The notes beneath the pieces are model-generated. The model worked only from the letters and a program-made list of their open reading frames with translations, was not told the origin of the DNA and ran no database searches. From Blattamonas nauphoetae (lineage: Eukaryota; Preaxostyla; Oxymonadida): a stretch of 64,000 bases of DNA. The first letter of the stretch is position 1, and every line of letters starts with the position of its first letter. Location of the stretch: positions 231,373-295,372 of the forward strand of contig JARBJD010000068.1 of assembly GCA_033064195.1 (NCBI GenBank), written 5' to 3'. Below are positions 10,612 through 22,394 of the stretch, piece by piece. The position numbers and the translations under genes are program-made.

Positions 10612-11790
10612 GAGGACCACTCCTCCAACACCCAACAACCTCTCATCTCAATCGTCTCTTCCATCCTCCTCTCTGCCGGTTTCGACACACTGGAGTTTTT
10701 TGAACATCAAATTACCGTTCTGTTAAGCTCAGGACTTCCTCGAACTCTCTCTCAAACGAATCGGTTCATCAGGCCTTCTCAAGTTCTTCGGGGTCTGAAT
10801 GGGAATCTGATTCTTGACATCAACAAAAGAATAGCTGAGACAGTCTGTCTGATGTTGGAGGAAACCAGACAAAATTCAAACACAACTCTGACCGCTTTCG
10901 ATCCCTTTGGAATCAGGTTCGATTTGAACAACAAACGCACAACACCACAACAGCTCTTCATCGCTCTCCACAGAACAATCCTTCCACACCCCAAGGATTG
11001 GATCTCTGCTTCCACACTAATTTCACTCGCTCCTTTCCTCACTCGAATTCTCAAAGTAGTCGTGCATTCCTCGCCAGAAAGTACGATATTTCAATCAGAT
11101 CAGGACGAACACTCACGACTCGTTCAGGTCTTCCTCTCTCTCTTTCAGTCTCTCATCGACACAGAACAGACGGCCACTCTCTCCACACTTCCTCTTTCCT
11201 CTCTTCTCTCCATCCTCTCCATCGCTCTTGTTCGTCTGGATCTGATCCCCTCCGAACAGGAACATCAACACAATTTCTCCATCTTCTTCTCACATCGGCA
11301 GAATCGGTTCAATCATCAAGTCAAACACGTTGTGCATGCCTTGTTTGAGGAAGGAATGGAAGACAGAAGCGAGATCGCTCGTAATTCATTCTCGGCGGTC
11401 TTTCTGAACGATTGGAAAGGAGCAAATGCACCCAACCTTGTCGATCTCTCTCAAGATGCTGATCAATGGGATGATGAAGACTTCGATGATTTTGAGAACC
11501 AGTGGTTAATTCAAGACGAATCATTCGATGAAAGTGATAGTGATGAGTTTGACGATGTTTTGTGATTCTTCCGTTTCATTGAATTCTGTTTCTACTTGGG
11601 CACCTTGACTTTTTGATAACAAGTAATCTCAAGTGTGTTTTCTAAGTCGTTACGAAGAAATAACACATCACGATTGTTCTATCTTGGACACGTCTCGTGT
11701 ATTTCTCCATTCCAATCCTCGTTATTACGAATATTCAAATGGTTTATGCTATCTGAAGTGTTTAATGATGGTCTCCTTCTGTCAGAGCCA

Positions 11791-14700
11791 TCACGAATTA
11801 AAACCAAGTACCGCTCTGAATAGTCTCAACAAACGGTGCAGTTTTTGACTGACATCCGCCTCAATCCCCACCACTCGCAGTTCGATGGCGTCGTCCCATC
11901 CGTCTTCTCTCAAAAGCACTGCTCGTCTCTTCTCCCGCTCTCGTTTGTCTCGATTCCATTCTTGTGTTCTGTTTCCGAAGCTCCGGAAGACAATCCGAAA
12001 GTTGTCTTCGTTCTCCATCTCGACCATCGTTCGTGTTTCCCATTTCACAAGTTCAGACACAAAGTCGGCATCGTGTTCGTCTGATCGAAGTTCCATGTTT
12101 TTGATGTGATTGTGCACGAGGCAGAGGCGACTCGTGAGTTCATTTTTGTGTGATTCGTCCAGTATGAGTTTGTCCGAATTGTGGAAGATGAATGTGAGGA
12201 ATTGTTTGGCTGGCTCGAACACAGAAACACGAATGAGAGGATATCGTTTGAATCGTGCCTCTTCGGAGTCTCCAATCGGTTCACACATACAGGCGATGAA
12301 TGTTGTGAGGTGAAGAAAAGTTTTTGACTCGGAGAGAGGAAGAGAAACAAAATCGACAGTTTCAAACATCCGCCCAACCATGTTCTCCATGATAAACTTT
12401 GTCTTCATTGACGGATAGTGAAAAATGATGTTTGTGATGGCGTTGATGGTGTTTCTTCTGATGGCTTGACGATGGAGCTTGATTGGTTTGAGAATGAGGT
12501 CAGGGAAGGAGGGATCGTCGAGGACGATTGTTTGGAAGGATGATTTGTGAGGCTCGGTGATCTTGAAGGTCAAATTGATGAAGAAACACCATCCGTTGTT
12601 CACAAAGTTGTGGCATTCATCTCGAAGGTGTTTGAGAGAGTGTTTTATTTGAATACGAGCTCCAGAAGGAAATGATGTTGTTGGAGAAGAGTTGGAGGGA
12701 AGAGAAGCGAAGAGCTTGTCGATATTCGAAATGTTGGTAAGAATCGTTTGGAGGGACTCTTTCACAAAGAGAATGAAGTCTTGGATGATCTGTGAATCAA
12801 CCTGAAAGAATGAAGAATGATGAAGAATGACCAAAAGAGTGAAAACACACTTCGATTGGCGGAGTGGCTTTCAAAAGAGAAGTTGGGATTAGAAACGAAT
12901 ATGAATAGAGGTTAAGGGAATATTGGACTATGTCAGAATCATGTTTCTCGAATTTATAGAATTTTGGGAGAACCCTCTGGAATTCTGAGAACACGGTGTG
13001 TTGTTTCTTTGTCAGAGCGGCCAGGAACGAGAGACCAGAATATTGTTGGTGTGGGGAAGACGATGGGAAGATGGGTGAGGGGAGACGAGTGAGAGCAGAT
13101 GGATCCCGTTCGATGATTGTTTGGAGAGTGAATATAGGGGGTTTACTAAGTATGTCCCCTCGAGTTTTCTCGCTGTCGACCAGGTCAATTGAGTTAATTT
13201 TTTGTCAAGAGTCTTACACTGAGTCAATTCATATTTTAAGCAAAGATTTTCAATATCGTATTCATTAAGTCACTCAAATCGCACAAATCTCAAAATGATT
13301 CACTGATTTTTCATTCTATGTGAAACGATAGCTGTGTCAAACTTCTAATTGGAGTGATTATCACCTTTTTCTCTTGATTTTTGCTCTAAACATGCAAAAA
13401 AGTCAGATAGATTCGCTGATCTGGTCGAAACAGTGGATTTCGTTCTGACATCACTCGAATGTTTGTTCAACTCATTTGACTCTATGAATCACCTATTTTA
13501 TCCTCTTTAAAAATAGGTGAAGTTATGAATTAGAAGAAAAGGACCTTTGATCGCAGTCTCTGGCACTCTTTTTGATTTCTCACGGCAAAACTCTAACCAA
13601 GAATGCAAAAAGTTACATTTGAGGAAACGTGTGAAGTTTCACGTTTTTCCAGAAATTCCATCTCATTCTTTACACTTCAACACAGTACTATCAGAATCGA
13701 AGTCTTGTGAGAATCACTCTGGAAAGTGAACGAGATCAGATTTGAATCGACTCTCTGATGAAGAATGACAAACTTTCCTTGTTTTAACCTCACTTTTAGA
13801 ATGTATTGGACGATAGACATCTGTCATGTTGTCCTGTCATGATTGTCAAGGATCCTCCGGTTCTCTCCAACCAAGATGATATTCACACAAAGTTCGAGAA
13901 TTCATGCTGAAGTCATCTCATTAAACCAGTTCTCTCATTCTTTTCATCAATCAATGAGTGAATCTGTGAAAACAAAGCAGGAGGAGACATGAAAAAGATA
14001 GATTTTCGTGAATAAAGCAATATTGAAGTAAAATTCGAACTTTAGTCTGTCCGCTGGCTCGGTGTAAGCTCCTGCCTGGTCTTGTTTTCCATCTTCACTC
14101 ACTGTATATGTAGAAAACCTGAGGGGACATAATTAGTACACCCCCTATATTGACCTGGTGCAGATTCTGAGATGAGGGAAGAGAGAAATGCGAGCCAACG
14201 TGGTGAGTACTGCTGATAGAGGTGATTCCGTCCCGATGTTCCTGAACGTGGAAATGATCAAGTCCTTCTGTTGGAGAAAAAGTGATTTAACGATTTCGGG
14301 TTCGAAGAAGAGTGATTCCATGCAAGAACAACACTGACAACAAATGAAAATGAAACAAGGAATCAACACACTGATTCCAATGCAGGACATATCGACCAAT
14401 TTCCAAAGTTGGTGAGGATGAAAGATGGGATTTCAGAGGAAAGCGACGATCGAACGAACAATGGCGATTTTGAGTCTGAAAGAAAGGAAGATAGACATCC
14501 ATCATCAACACAAAGAAAGTCACAAACACAGAATTTCAATCAATTTCATCAGTTCAGCCTGAAAGTGAGAATGAACAAAAGTGAGAAGGAAAGACCACAA
14601 GTCCAGATGAGTGTGCTCCACGACACAATGGAGTCATAAATGGACACCAACCAGTAAAAAGGTAATCCGGCCCACTTCCTGAAACACATCCGAAATCGTT

Positions 14701-14968
14701 GGAGAGAAAGCGGTCTAGAAAAAAAAATCACACACCAGAGGCCAGTGTCTGCAACTGTGAAAGTGCTCCAACAACAATCTCTTCGTCATCACATTGAAGG
14801 GTTTCTAGAAGTGAGAAGATGTTTGACTTCAGGATCGAATGGAAGCGGTGAGGAGAAGAGAGTTCAAACCAGATTCCATCCAGGTGAATTAATCGGATGA
14901 TTTCGGGACTGATCCCCAGCCAGTTTGGAGGGTGGGACAGTTTTTCTTCGAGTGACCTTCAGTTTCAT
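11791..14968 (-). pseudogene. ARM-like paralog 1, interrupted by a 1013-bp element
   Basis: The gene is paralogous to 15194-17385 and 38725-40906 and shares their intron positions. The start ATG is 14968-14966 (MKLKVTRRKTVPPS). Five upstream introns match those of the paralogs, and the exon after the 38-nt intron reads CCSCMESLFFEPEI. Coding stops at 14148 where a transposon is inserted and resumes at 13134. Removing the element and one TA gives an open frame aligned residue for residue with the paralogs (RSIFTLQTIIERDPSAL). Just downstream the segment after VFSEFQRVLP is shorter and diverged. A 49-nt intron ending ctttcag precedes VDSQIIQDFILFVKES, and the C-terminal exon is intact, ending LLRLFRAVLGFNS. 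Function unknown; the family motif is LLREDGWDDAIELRVVGIE near the C-terminus. Confidence 0.75.
13135..14147. mobile_element. Non-autonomous TA-target transposon, 1013 bp
   Basis: Imperfect terminal inverted repeats of roughly 36 bp begin TAGGGGGT(T/G)TACTAA and continue TATGTCCCCTC. The flanking dinucleotide TA is duplicated (13133-13134 and 14148-14149). Target choice and duplication suggest the Tc1/mariner group. The interior has no recognisable transposase. It interrupts a coding exon of ARM-like paralog 1, and removal restores the frame. Confidence 0.8.
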
Positions 14969-15193
14969 TTCTGACTGAGTCTCTGAAAAAAAAGTGTTGG
15001 TCTGATCGTTCCTTCAGTCGAAGATTGATTTAAATGGTTGATAAGAGTGAGGGATTGTCAGAAACTCCACCGCCTCCAACCGGAAGACAATTATTTTTCA
15101 GATTGGTGTTAGGATCAAAGATGAAACATGGATAAGTGTTGTTGATATAAGAAGTGAAAAGCAACGAATGTCTACCCGACAGACGACTAACAA

Positions 15194-17385
15194 TTACCAG
15201 AACACGTCCGCATTGAATGCCAGCTCGCTTCGGAATGATTTCGCAGAATCTTGAAATCCCTGATTGGCATCCGTATCGATCCCCACCACTCGCAGTTCGA
15301 AGGCGTCGTCCCATCCTTCTTCTCTCAAAAGAAATTCTCGTCTCTTCTGCCGCTCTCGTTTGTCTCGATTCCATTCTTGTGTTCTGTTTAACATGGTCTG
15401 GAATACAGTTCGAAAGTATTCTTCGTTCTCCATCTCGACCGTTTGTCGCACTTCCCATTTCACAAGTTCAGACACAAAGTCGGCATCGTGTTCGTCTGAT
15501 CGAAGCTCCATGTTTTTGAGGTGACGTTGGATTAAGCAGATACACTTATTGAACAGATTTCTGTCTTCTTCCTTCAGGATGAGTTTGTCCGAGTTGTGGA
15601 ACATGAATGTGATGAATGGTTTGGCTGGTTCGAGCACAGAAACACGAATGAGACGATAGTGTTCGAAGCGTGCGTCTTCATCGTCTCCAATCGGACATAA
15701 CATGTTGGTTAAGAATGCTGTGAGTTCGAAGAGTGTTTTGGACTCGGAGAGAGGAAGATAATTAAAATTAACTGTTTCAAACATCCTCCCAACAAGATTC
15801 GCAGTCATTAACTCTTCCTTGAATAATGGGAAGGTGCCAGTGATGTTTCTGAGGGCCAGAAGGGAGCGTCTTCTGATTGATTCGTGGTTGAGCTTGAGAG
15901 AGTCGATGATGAGGTCAGGTATTGATGGATCGTCGAGGAGGATTGTTTTGAAGGAAGGTCTGTGGGGATTTCCGATTGAATAGGTTAGATCGACGATGAA
16001 ACTCCATCCATTGCTCACGAAGTCTTCACACTGATTTCGAAGATGATTCAGTGAAACAATCATTTGTGAGTCATCTCCAGAAACCAGTGGAGTGGTTGGA
16101 GAAGAGTCGGAGGGAAGAGAAGCGATGAGATTGTCGATGTTTGAGATGTCAGTGAGAATCGTTTGGAGGGACTCTTTCACAAAGAGAATCAATTCTCGGA
16201 TGATCTGCGAATCAACCTGAAATAATGAAGAATGATCAGAAATGACCAAAAGAGTGAACACACTTTTTTTCGTGGAGTGGCATTCATAAGGAAGATTGGG
16301 ATGTAAAATGAAGTCCAACAGAAATAAAGTGAACGCGTGGCTTTGTAAGGATCATCTTTCGTAAGCTGGACGTATTGTGGGAGGTCGGAAGGATCGTTTG
16401 GGAGAACTCTTTGGAATTCGGAGAAGACAGCTCGGAGTTTCTTTGTCAGAGCGGCCAGGAACGAGAGACCAGAATATTGTTGGTGTGGGGAAGACGATTG
16501 GAAGATGGGTGATGGAAGAAGTTTGTGAGCAGATGGATCACTTTCGATAATCTTGTAAAGAGCCAGGATGGACTTGTGGCTGCTTCTGAGAGGACGAAAG
16601 AGAGAAATCCGAGCTAAAGCGGTCAGGACTGCTGGTGGAGCTAATTCCGTCCCGATTTTGTCGAATGTGGAAGAAATGAGGGTATCACGTTGAAAGAAAA
16701 GTGAGTTGACGATTTCGGGTTCGAAGAAAAGTGATTCCATGCAAGAACAGCACTGACAACAAATGAAGAAGAGGAAAAATATCAATATACTGATTCCAAT
16801 GCAGGGTAAGTCGACCAATTTCCAAAGTGGGTGAGGACGAAAGAGGGGATCCCAGAGGAAAGCGATGAGCGAATGAACGATGGCGACTTTGAGTCTGAAA
16901 GAAAGGAAACGAAAAATCATCAACACAAAGAAGAAAAATACAAACATAGAATCTCAATCAGTTTCATCAGTTCTGCCTGAAAGTGAGAATGAACAAAAGT
17001 GAAAAAGAAACACCAGAAGTCCTGATGAACGTGTTCCGCGACAAAGTGGAGACAGGAATGGACACCAATCATCGAAACTGTCAACCGACCCACTTTCTGA
17101 AACACATACAAAACAGGCAGCACAGAATAGATGAAGAAACACCATCGCACACCAGAGGCCACCTTCTGCAACTCCCGGAGTGTTTCAACAACAGCATCTT
17201 CTTGATTGCTTTTCAGAACTCTCAGAAGTGAGGAGATATTTGACTGATGGATTGAATAGAAGGAATGATTAAAAGAGAAGGAAAACTGGATTCGATTCGG
17301 GTGAACTTATCGAAGGAGTTTGGGGTGGTTCCCCAGACTCTTCGGAGGGTGTGACCGGTTTCCTTCGAAAGAAGAACAGCTTCAT
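15194..17385 (-). CDS. ARM-like paralog 2, seven exons, apparently intact
   Basis: The start ATG is 17385-17383 (MKLFFFRRKPVTPSEESGEP). Comparison with the two paralogs gives six short introns: 43 nt after SPESNP, 56 nt after QKVAS, 37 nt before AELMKLIEIL, 51 nt after IEIL, 38 nt before CCSCMESLFF, and 47 nt (16217-16263) before VDSQIIRELI. All are GT-AG and T-rich. With these removed the frame is open to the stop at 15194, giving about 620 residues. Without the introns one exon would seem to carry hydrophobic stretches such as FFLFFICCQ, which are in fact intron sequence. The helical, Leu-rich sequence resembles ARM-like proteins. The C-terminal signature is FLLREEGWDDAFELRVVGI. No catalytic motif; function unknown. 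Confidence 0.75.
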
Positions 17386-17476
17386 CTCTGAGCAAATAAA
17401 AAAGTGATCATGGGTTGATCTTCCGGTACTGTTTGAATTGATTCATGTGATTGTGTACATGGTATTACTTGAGATT

Positions 17477-20400
17477 TACCTTGGGTCGGCATGTCCTCCC
17501 CCGAAAACCCGTGTCCTATGATAGGACACGGGTTTTTGGCGCCAAATTAGGCGTTTTGAGAGTTTTGTTGAAAAAGCAAGAAGATGATGTGTTATGACGT
17601 GTAACACACTATTTTGAAACTCATTATTTCTTAATACGTTCATTTACGATGAGTTGGAAGCGGAAATGGTGATTTGTTGAAGATCAACAAAAAGAAAAAT
17701 ATGAAGGTCCGATCAAGAACATTTGTCGTCAAAACACACTTTTTAGATCGCATATATCACAACAATGGGAAACTGGAAACATATAATTGCTGTTTTGGTG
17801 GAGGTGATGTCGTGTAAACAGCCAGTGCATTCAAGTGCAAATGACACTGGAAATTGAGTATGCCACGGTTTTTTCCTCCTCCAATTCATCGTGAGAGTCG
17901 CAGTATTTGTTTTGTTTTGTTGTACTGGCGTAGAAGAGGGCGAATGTGAAGAGAGACAGCGGGGACAGGCAGATGTGTGGATGACGTGATGTGAGAGCAA
18001 GGCATTGACAAGCCTGACGAGGGAGAAGACCGTGGTACTTTCAAAAGTCCATGAAAGAAGGTAGGAAGAGTGGATGTGAGCAAGGGTAATGGTCTGGACA
18101 GTTGAGGAGAGAGGATGATTGAAGTGGGAGAGAATCAGACCTGAAACGTGATTTTGACTGGATTGCGAAATGAAAGGTGAGTATCTGATGTATTCTGATG
18201 GTTGTACCCATGTTGATCAGTCGGATGAAGTTGATCAAGACGAAGTGTGTGAAGGTTAATTTGAGTGGTGTTGTGTGTATGTTTGGAGACGTATCACGAA
18301 TTGGCTGATGAGAAGTCAACTCGTTGTGATGCAATTGTGTGTGGCGTCTCATTTGGTCAGTTTCTTCCCGACAATGGACAAGCGTTGAGGTTGGAGGAGG
18401 AGTGTTGGTGGGGGATCAGGCATCGGATTGAATAATGGAGACCATTGCACTCTCTTCGTGCTATTCTTCCTCTCTAGAGTGACGGTGAGTTTCCATGAAT
18501 CAATTCTGTTTTGAATACGACCAGTCAGGCACGTTCCCAAAGATCAGACAGATCTGAACTAACACGAGACATAGCAAACAAAAAATGAATTAAATAGAGA
18601 GCAAACATAGTGAGAAGGAGTGGAACACTTCGATTTCCAGACATCCATCGAACCTAACTTACGTTGGCGATGTCGATCGAATCCTTCTTGGGTGTAGCTT
18701 CTTTGCTGATGGTAGAGAAAATGGGAGACAATATTGATGGTCGGGAGAGCGAAGAGAAGAGGGGAGGAGAAAAGTGCATCAGAATGAGAAGAGAGCATAC
18801 GTTCATTTCGGTGGAGTGTGTCCTGGCTTGTGCAAAACACAAATACTCTTTCGAACATGTCCCCTGTTTGTACCCCATCTGATTCTTTCGATCATTACAC
18901 TCTGGTCAGTTCCAGGTGCAGATATTATCGAGCTTTTATTGGTTGTCTGGATCCTTCATCTCTTCTTCTGAATTCATCCATTAGTTGATTTTTTCTTTAT
19001 ATTGAGATGATTGTGATGTTGTTGTTCTTTTGGCCAGATTTCAACAGCTGCTTTTAGATATCCATCGTGGATCGGTTGATCTGAGTGACGATTCGCTGTT
19101 GGGAGGTGAAAAATGAGATCTAAAATGAAACCAGATGAACAATGATCGTGTGATAATGTAGTAGAGTGAGAGAGAAGAGCTGTGACGGAGATGTTGATAA
19201 GATGTGAACCCAAGATGATGAACGAGCTGAGGACGTTAAAGGAAGAAGAATGAATGAAAGGAATGGTGGAAGAACAATAGAAGATAAAGAGGTGAAGCAA
19301 TGTAGTGAAGAGACATACTTCGATTTCCAAGAATTCAGAGAAGAGCACCAGCGTCGGATCTCATGAATGAATCTCGCAAGACATCATCGAAGCTAAGAAG
19401 ATCGAACCAAGAGAGATGAAGGGATGGGAAGAGGAAGGAAATAGTGAAGAAGGATTGGGATTTTCGATATACAGAGAGGAGAGCAGGCATACGTTTGAAT
19501 GGAGCTTGTTCAGGCTGTCTGTCCGTTCGATTTGCCCTGCAAGCACACCTTCCTTTGTGTCTCAGCTGCTTCTATCACTTCTTTCACGCAACCCTCTCTG
19601 CTTCCTTCCTTCTTTCATCGGTATCTCTCCTGACTCTTCCTGTTGTTTCATCTCATCTGCCATTCTTTTCAGACGCTTCCTTTCCCTTTTGATCGTCTCT
19701 CGAACGCATTTTGTTCCTCACATTCTCAGTTTTGTTCTTGCCAAATCATTTTCTCCGTTCTCTCGAGTAAATCGAAAATCTGGTCAATCAAGAGTTCTTC
19801 CCTCATGCAAAGAAGAGAACGAGGTCAAGAGGAGGATAAGAACAAGAAGAAGGCAAACTGGCAGACAGTACTGCTGGTTTTTCTCGTGTTCTTACGTCCA
19901 TTGCATCAGGTGCAGTGAAAACCAGGTACATTTGCACTGAAATTAGAGAAGATGGACAATAAGAGAATAAACGACAAAAAGAGAGCAGACCGGTCGCTTC
20001 ATTCTCTCAACCTTCACTTCAGTTCGACTCTTTCAGATGTCTCCAGGATCTTGATGTCCAATGTCTTTAAAAGAAGAGTGAGATAAATATGAAGACAACA
20101 ACAAGAAATGAGCACAGAGAGTACCTCTGCCGCTCAGTGTGCTTCGACGAAAGCGTCATTTGGATGATTTAAGGCCAATTTCATAAAAATGTTGGTTTCA
20201 TAGGACAGATCAGACCACCATAGGACACGATAGGACAGGACAGGACAATTGTCCTCCCTCGATTTTATTGTGAAATTGAGACGCAAATATTGTGAAGGTG
20301 TAATAAAGCTTCAATGTCCTATGGTTTGAGCCCGATTTAAAATTGTCCTATCATGTCCTATGGTGGGCGGATCGACCACTTTTGGACAACATTAGCGATT

Positions 20401-20620
20401 TTCATCAAAATAGTGTGAAAAAACACTATTGAAATGATTCTAAGACAGAAAATGTGCTTAATTGTCCACCTTTTCGACTCATTTTTCCTTTCCAGATTTT
20501 GATGTTCACATGAAGCAAGAGGCTGGTTCAATCCTTGTCACAGTCACTTTTTTCCAAATTGTCCTCCTCTTTTTGGCTGTCCTACAGGACAGGACAGATA
20601 GGACATGCCGACCCAAGGTA
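17477..20620. mobile_element. 3.1-kb element with 20-bp inverted termini and 10-bp target duplication
   Basis: The termini are perfect inverted repeats, TACCTTGGGTCGGCATGTCC. The flanks carry the direct repeat ACTTGAGATT (17467-17476 and 20621-20630). A 9-11-bp duplication points to a Mutator-like element; that is inference. Both ends hold palindromes of the motif GTCCTAT or its complement (17512-17534 and 20200-20370, 20570-20607). The middle (about 18.55-19.3 kb) is strongly similar to the locus at 48.7-49.9 kb, so the element either captured that sequence or encoded it. No intact transposase is seen; the minus-strand ORFs in the middle are short and interrupted. It sits at the stop codon of the kinase pseudogene. 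Confidence 0.75.
18559..19348 (-). pseudogene. Interrupted minus-strand gene carried in the 3.1-kb element
   Basis: Minus-strand segments resemble those at 48.7-49.9 kb, for example KEYLCFAQARTHSTEMN here versus KEYLCLAQVRTHSTEMN there, and SIDIAN followed by RW.SGNR in both. Here the SIDIAN frame meets TAG where the paralog has a sense codon. Probable introns (gtatgctctc...) separate the pieces. I do not recognise the protein family, and no intact product can be assembled. Confidence 0.4.
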
Positions 20621-22394
20621 ACTTGAGATTCCACCAAACTGATAATTCAGAAGAAAAACAATCAGGTGTTGAAAACAGGTTGACATCTGTTTCGCTGTCG
20701 TTTCTCGTTTTTTTTGATGTCATGCAGTCATGAAAATAAAGCGTGAGATGTGAAGTGTCAATGGAGAGTCTGTGGTTGAGCAAGTGGGATTGATCGAAGG
20801 AGACAGCTTCAAGAAACTTTGGCAGATTGCTGCTAGTCAGTTCCTGTAATCTCAGTTCCAAATCATTCTTCGTCTCTCCTCCGTGACCTCCTTCTCGTAT
20901 TGATCAAACAATCGCCAGATCGCTTCCTTCGTGTTCATCAAACATCTGAACAGAGTCGACTGGGAGAGTTGTTGTGAGGTCAATCGACTCACTGGATCCT
21001 GTGAGAACACAAAAAGACGAAGGACGAACATGAACGGAGCAGAATCACAAAAGAAGGAACAACAATGACAAGAACAGCAGACAAACAGGGTCCAACATTC
21101 GCATCAGAAGCGCTCTCTCTTCGTCTCCGCAGCTGTTCCGGCATGTATTACCCCTGTAGGTTATTGGAACCCTGTAGGTTGTCGAGCAACTGTGTGATAG
21201 ATAGGTATGCTTAGAGGGGGGATTGTGGAAAAGTTCAAACCTCTGATTGTGTTGCCTCGTTTTCTGATTTCTTTTGAAAATCGGTTCGGAGGAAATTGTG
21301 TGCTTTCCCAAACACTTTTAATCCAACACACTTTTCACGATCTATCAGGTTAATCTGTGGAATATTCGGAAAAAAGGAAGAGAAAAGATGAATATATGTG
21401 AATTGAAATGGCATTAGTGACAATAATGCCCATTTTAGTCGGAAATCTCGAACTTTGTTGTTGTGGTCTTGATCAAGGATCACGACCAGTTATGCTTTTT
21501 GCAAACAATTGAGTAGAATTTTGAGGGTGATATGGCAAATGAATGAGAATACGAAAGGAATGAAAGCTGAAAAGGGAGTATTTCAGAGTAAGAGTGAAAG
21601 TGGAACGATCTGGGCTATCTTTATCTCGTTGATGTCTTTTGGATGTGTAATGGACTGGGATGTGTCGAGAACACAGTGTTGGATCACAACCTACAGAGTT
21701 CCAAAACAACCTACAGGCTTCCTTTCACAACCTACAGGGTTCCTTTTCGCAACCTACAGAGTTCCTACAACCTACAGGGTTCCGATAACCTACAGGGGTA
21801 ATACATGCCGCTGTTCCTAATGTCTGTCGCTTTGAACGACTCAATCTCTCGGAGAAGCTTCATTGTGTTCTGAGATTTGAAAGGCGGCTCGCCAAACAAA
21901 AGCCAGTGAAGAACAATCCCCAACGACCACACATCCGATGCTGGCGTCGCTCGGCCTGTCTCGTCAGCCAACCGTTCTGGCGACACGTACAGTAGCGACA
22001 TCACTCCACGCGTCGTGCTCACGTCTTCCGATTCTGCGGCTCCGAGATCACCTGAACGACGAGAATCAAAGATGAAGAAAACGAAAATGGAGAAGAAAGG
22101 AAGATGTTCACAAGGGAACACAACATGAACAGAGAGAAGAGCGTCAAACAGAGTTTTGCGTGATTGTGCTCGAAAAGAAGAATGTTCTCCATTTTCACAT
22201 CTCCATGCGATGTCCGTTCCGTCTGATGGTTGTGCAAGAAACATAAAGCCGACGAAATCTCAACCATGATCCGATAAACAATCTGAGAACAGCAGCACAC
22301 CAAGAAAACAGAAGAAAGAGACACAGAAAGCACACACTTCAGGAGGAACAAGAGAATCGCGCGCTTTGTACTCTTTCACTAAGTCTCCAAGTGA
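20544..22394 (-). pseudogene. NEK-like protein kinase fragment, interrupted by insertions
   Basis: Minus-strand exons in order: SLGDLVKEYKARDSLVPPE; then an intron ending gttctcag; IVYRIMVEISSALCFLHNH with the catalytic loop HGDVKMENILL; a second intron; CDLGAAES (a DFG motif with Leu for Phe); the SPE motif; and DVWSLGIVLHWLLFGEPPF. The C-lobe is split by the element at 21140-21809, beyond which CGDEERALLMRMLDP continues. A last exon (SRLTSQQLSQSTLFRCL) leads into a coiled coil containing one frameshift near 20860. The N-lobe is missing because the gene abuts the transposon nest at 22395. The 3.1-kb element lies in the last codons: without it the frame ends WNLK-stop. The paralog at 45.5-48.2 kb is intact. 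Confidence 0.75.
21140..21809. mobile_element. hAT-like element, GGCATG family with CCTGTAGG arrays, 670 bp
   Basis: Inverted termini start GGCATGTATTACCCCTGTAGG. Inside each end, a minisatellite-like array of GGAACCCTGTAGGTTGT units (about 20-bp period) runs inward. It is flanked by the perfect 8-bp repeat GCTGTTCC (21132-21139 and 21810-21817). The insertion lies in the kinase C-lobe exon; precise removal restores the RNSCGDEERALL reading. Confidence 0.85.

Larger units (their letters stand above)
8813..11565 (+). pseudogene. ARM-like gene, downstream part broken by two transposons
   Basis: Coding sequence resumes in frame directly after the TAA of the preceding entry and is split into three pieces. 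These are a short piece to 8859, then 9444-9683 (about 80 residues from YEMTSLMVDSCLKVFQ to ATVPFGDED), then 10612-11565 (HSSNTQQPLISIVSS to an acidic C-terminus ending DSDEFDDVL). Both gaps are transposons with perfect 8-bp target duplications. Removing each element plus one duplication joins the pieces in frame (CDGK to NYEM, and DED to HSSN). The sequence is leucine-rich and helical like the upstream exons, with an Asp/Glu/Ser-rich tail. I regard 6055-11565 as one ancestral gene. An unusual alternative is that the elements are spliced out, but no evidence for that is visible. Confidence 0.65.

Noticed and set aside
14145-16947. Apparent TGA nonsense codons and membrane segments in ARM-like paralogs
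   Set aside because: They vanish when short introns supported by three paralogs are removed; hydrophobic runs such as FFLFFICCQ are intron sequence.
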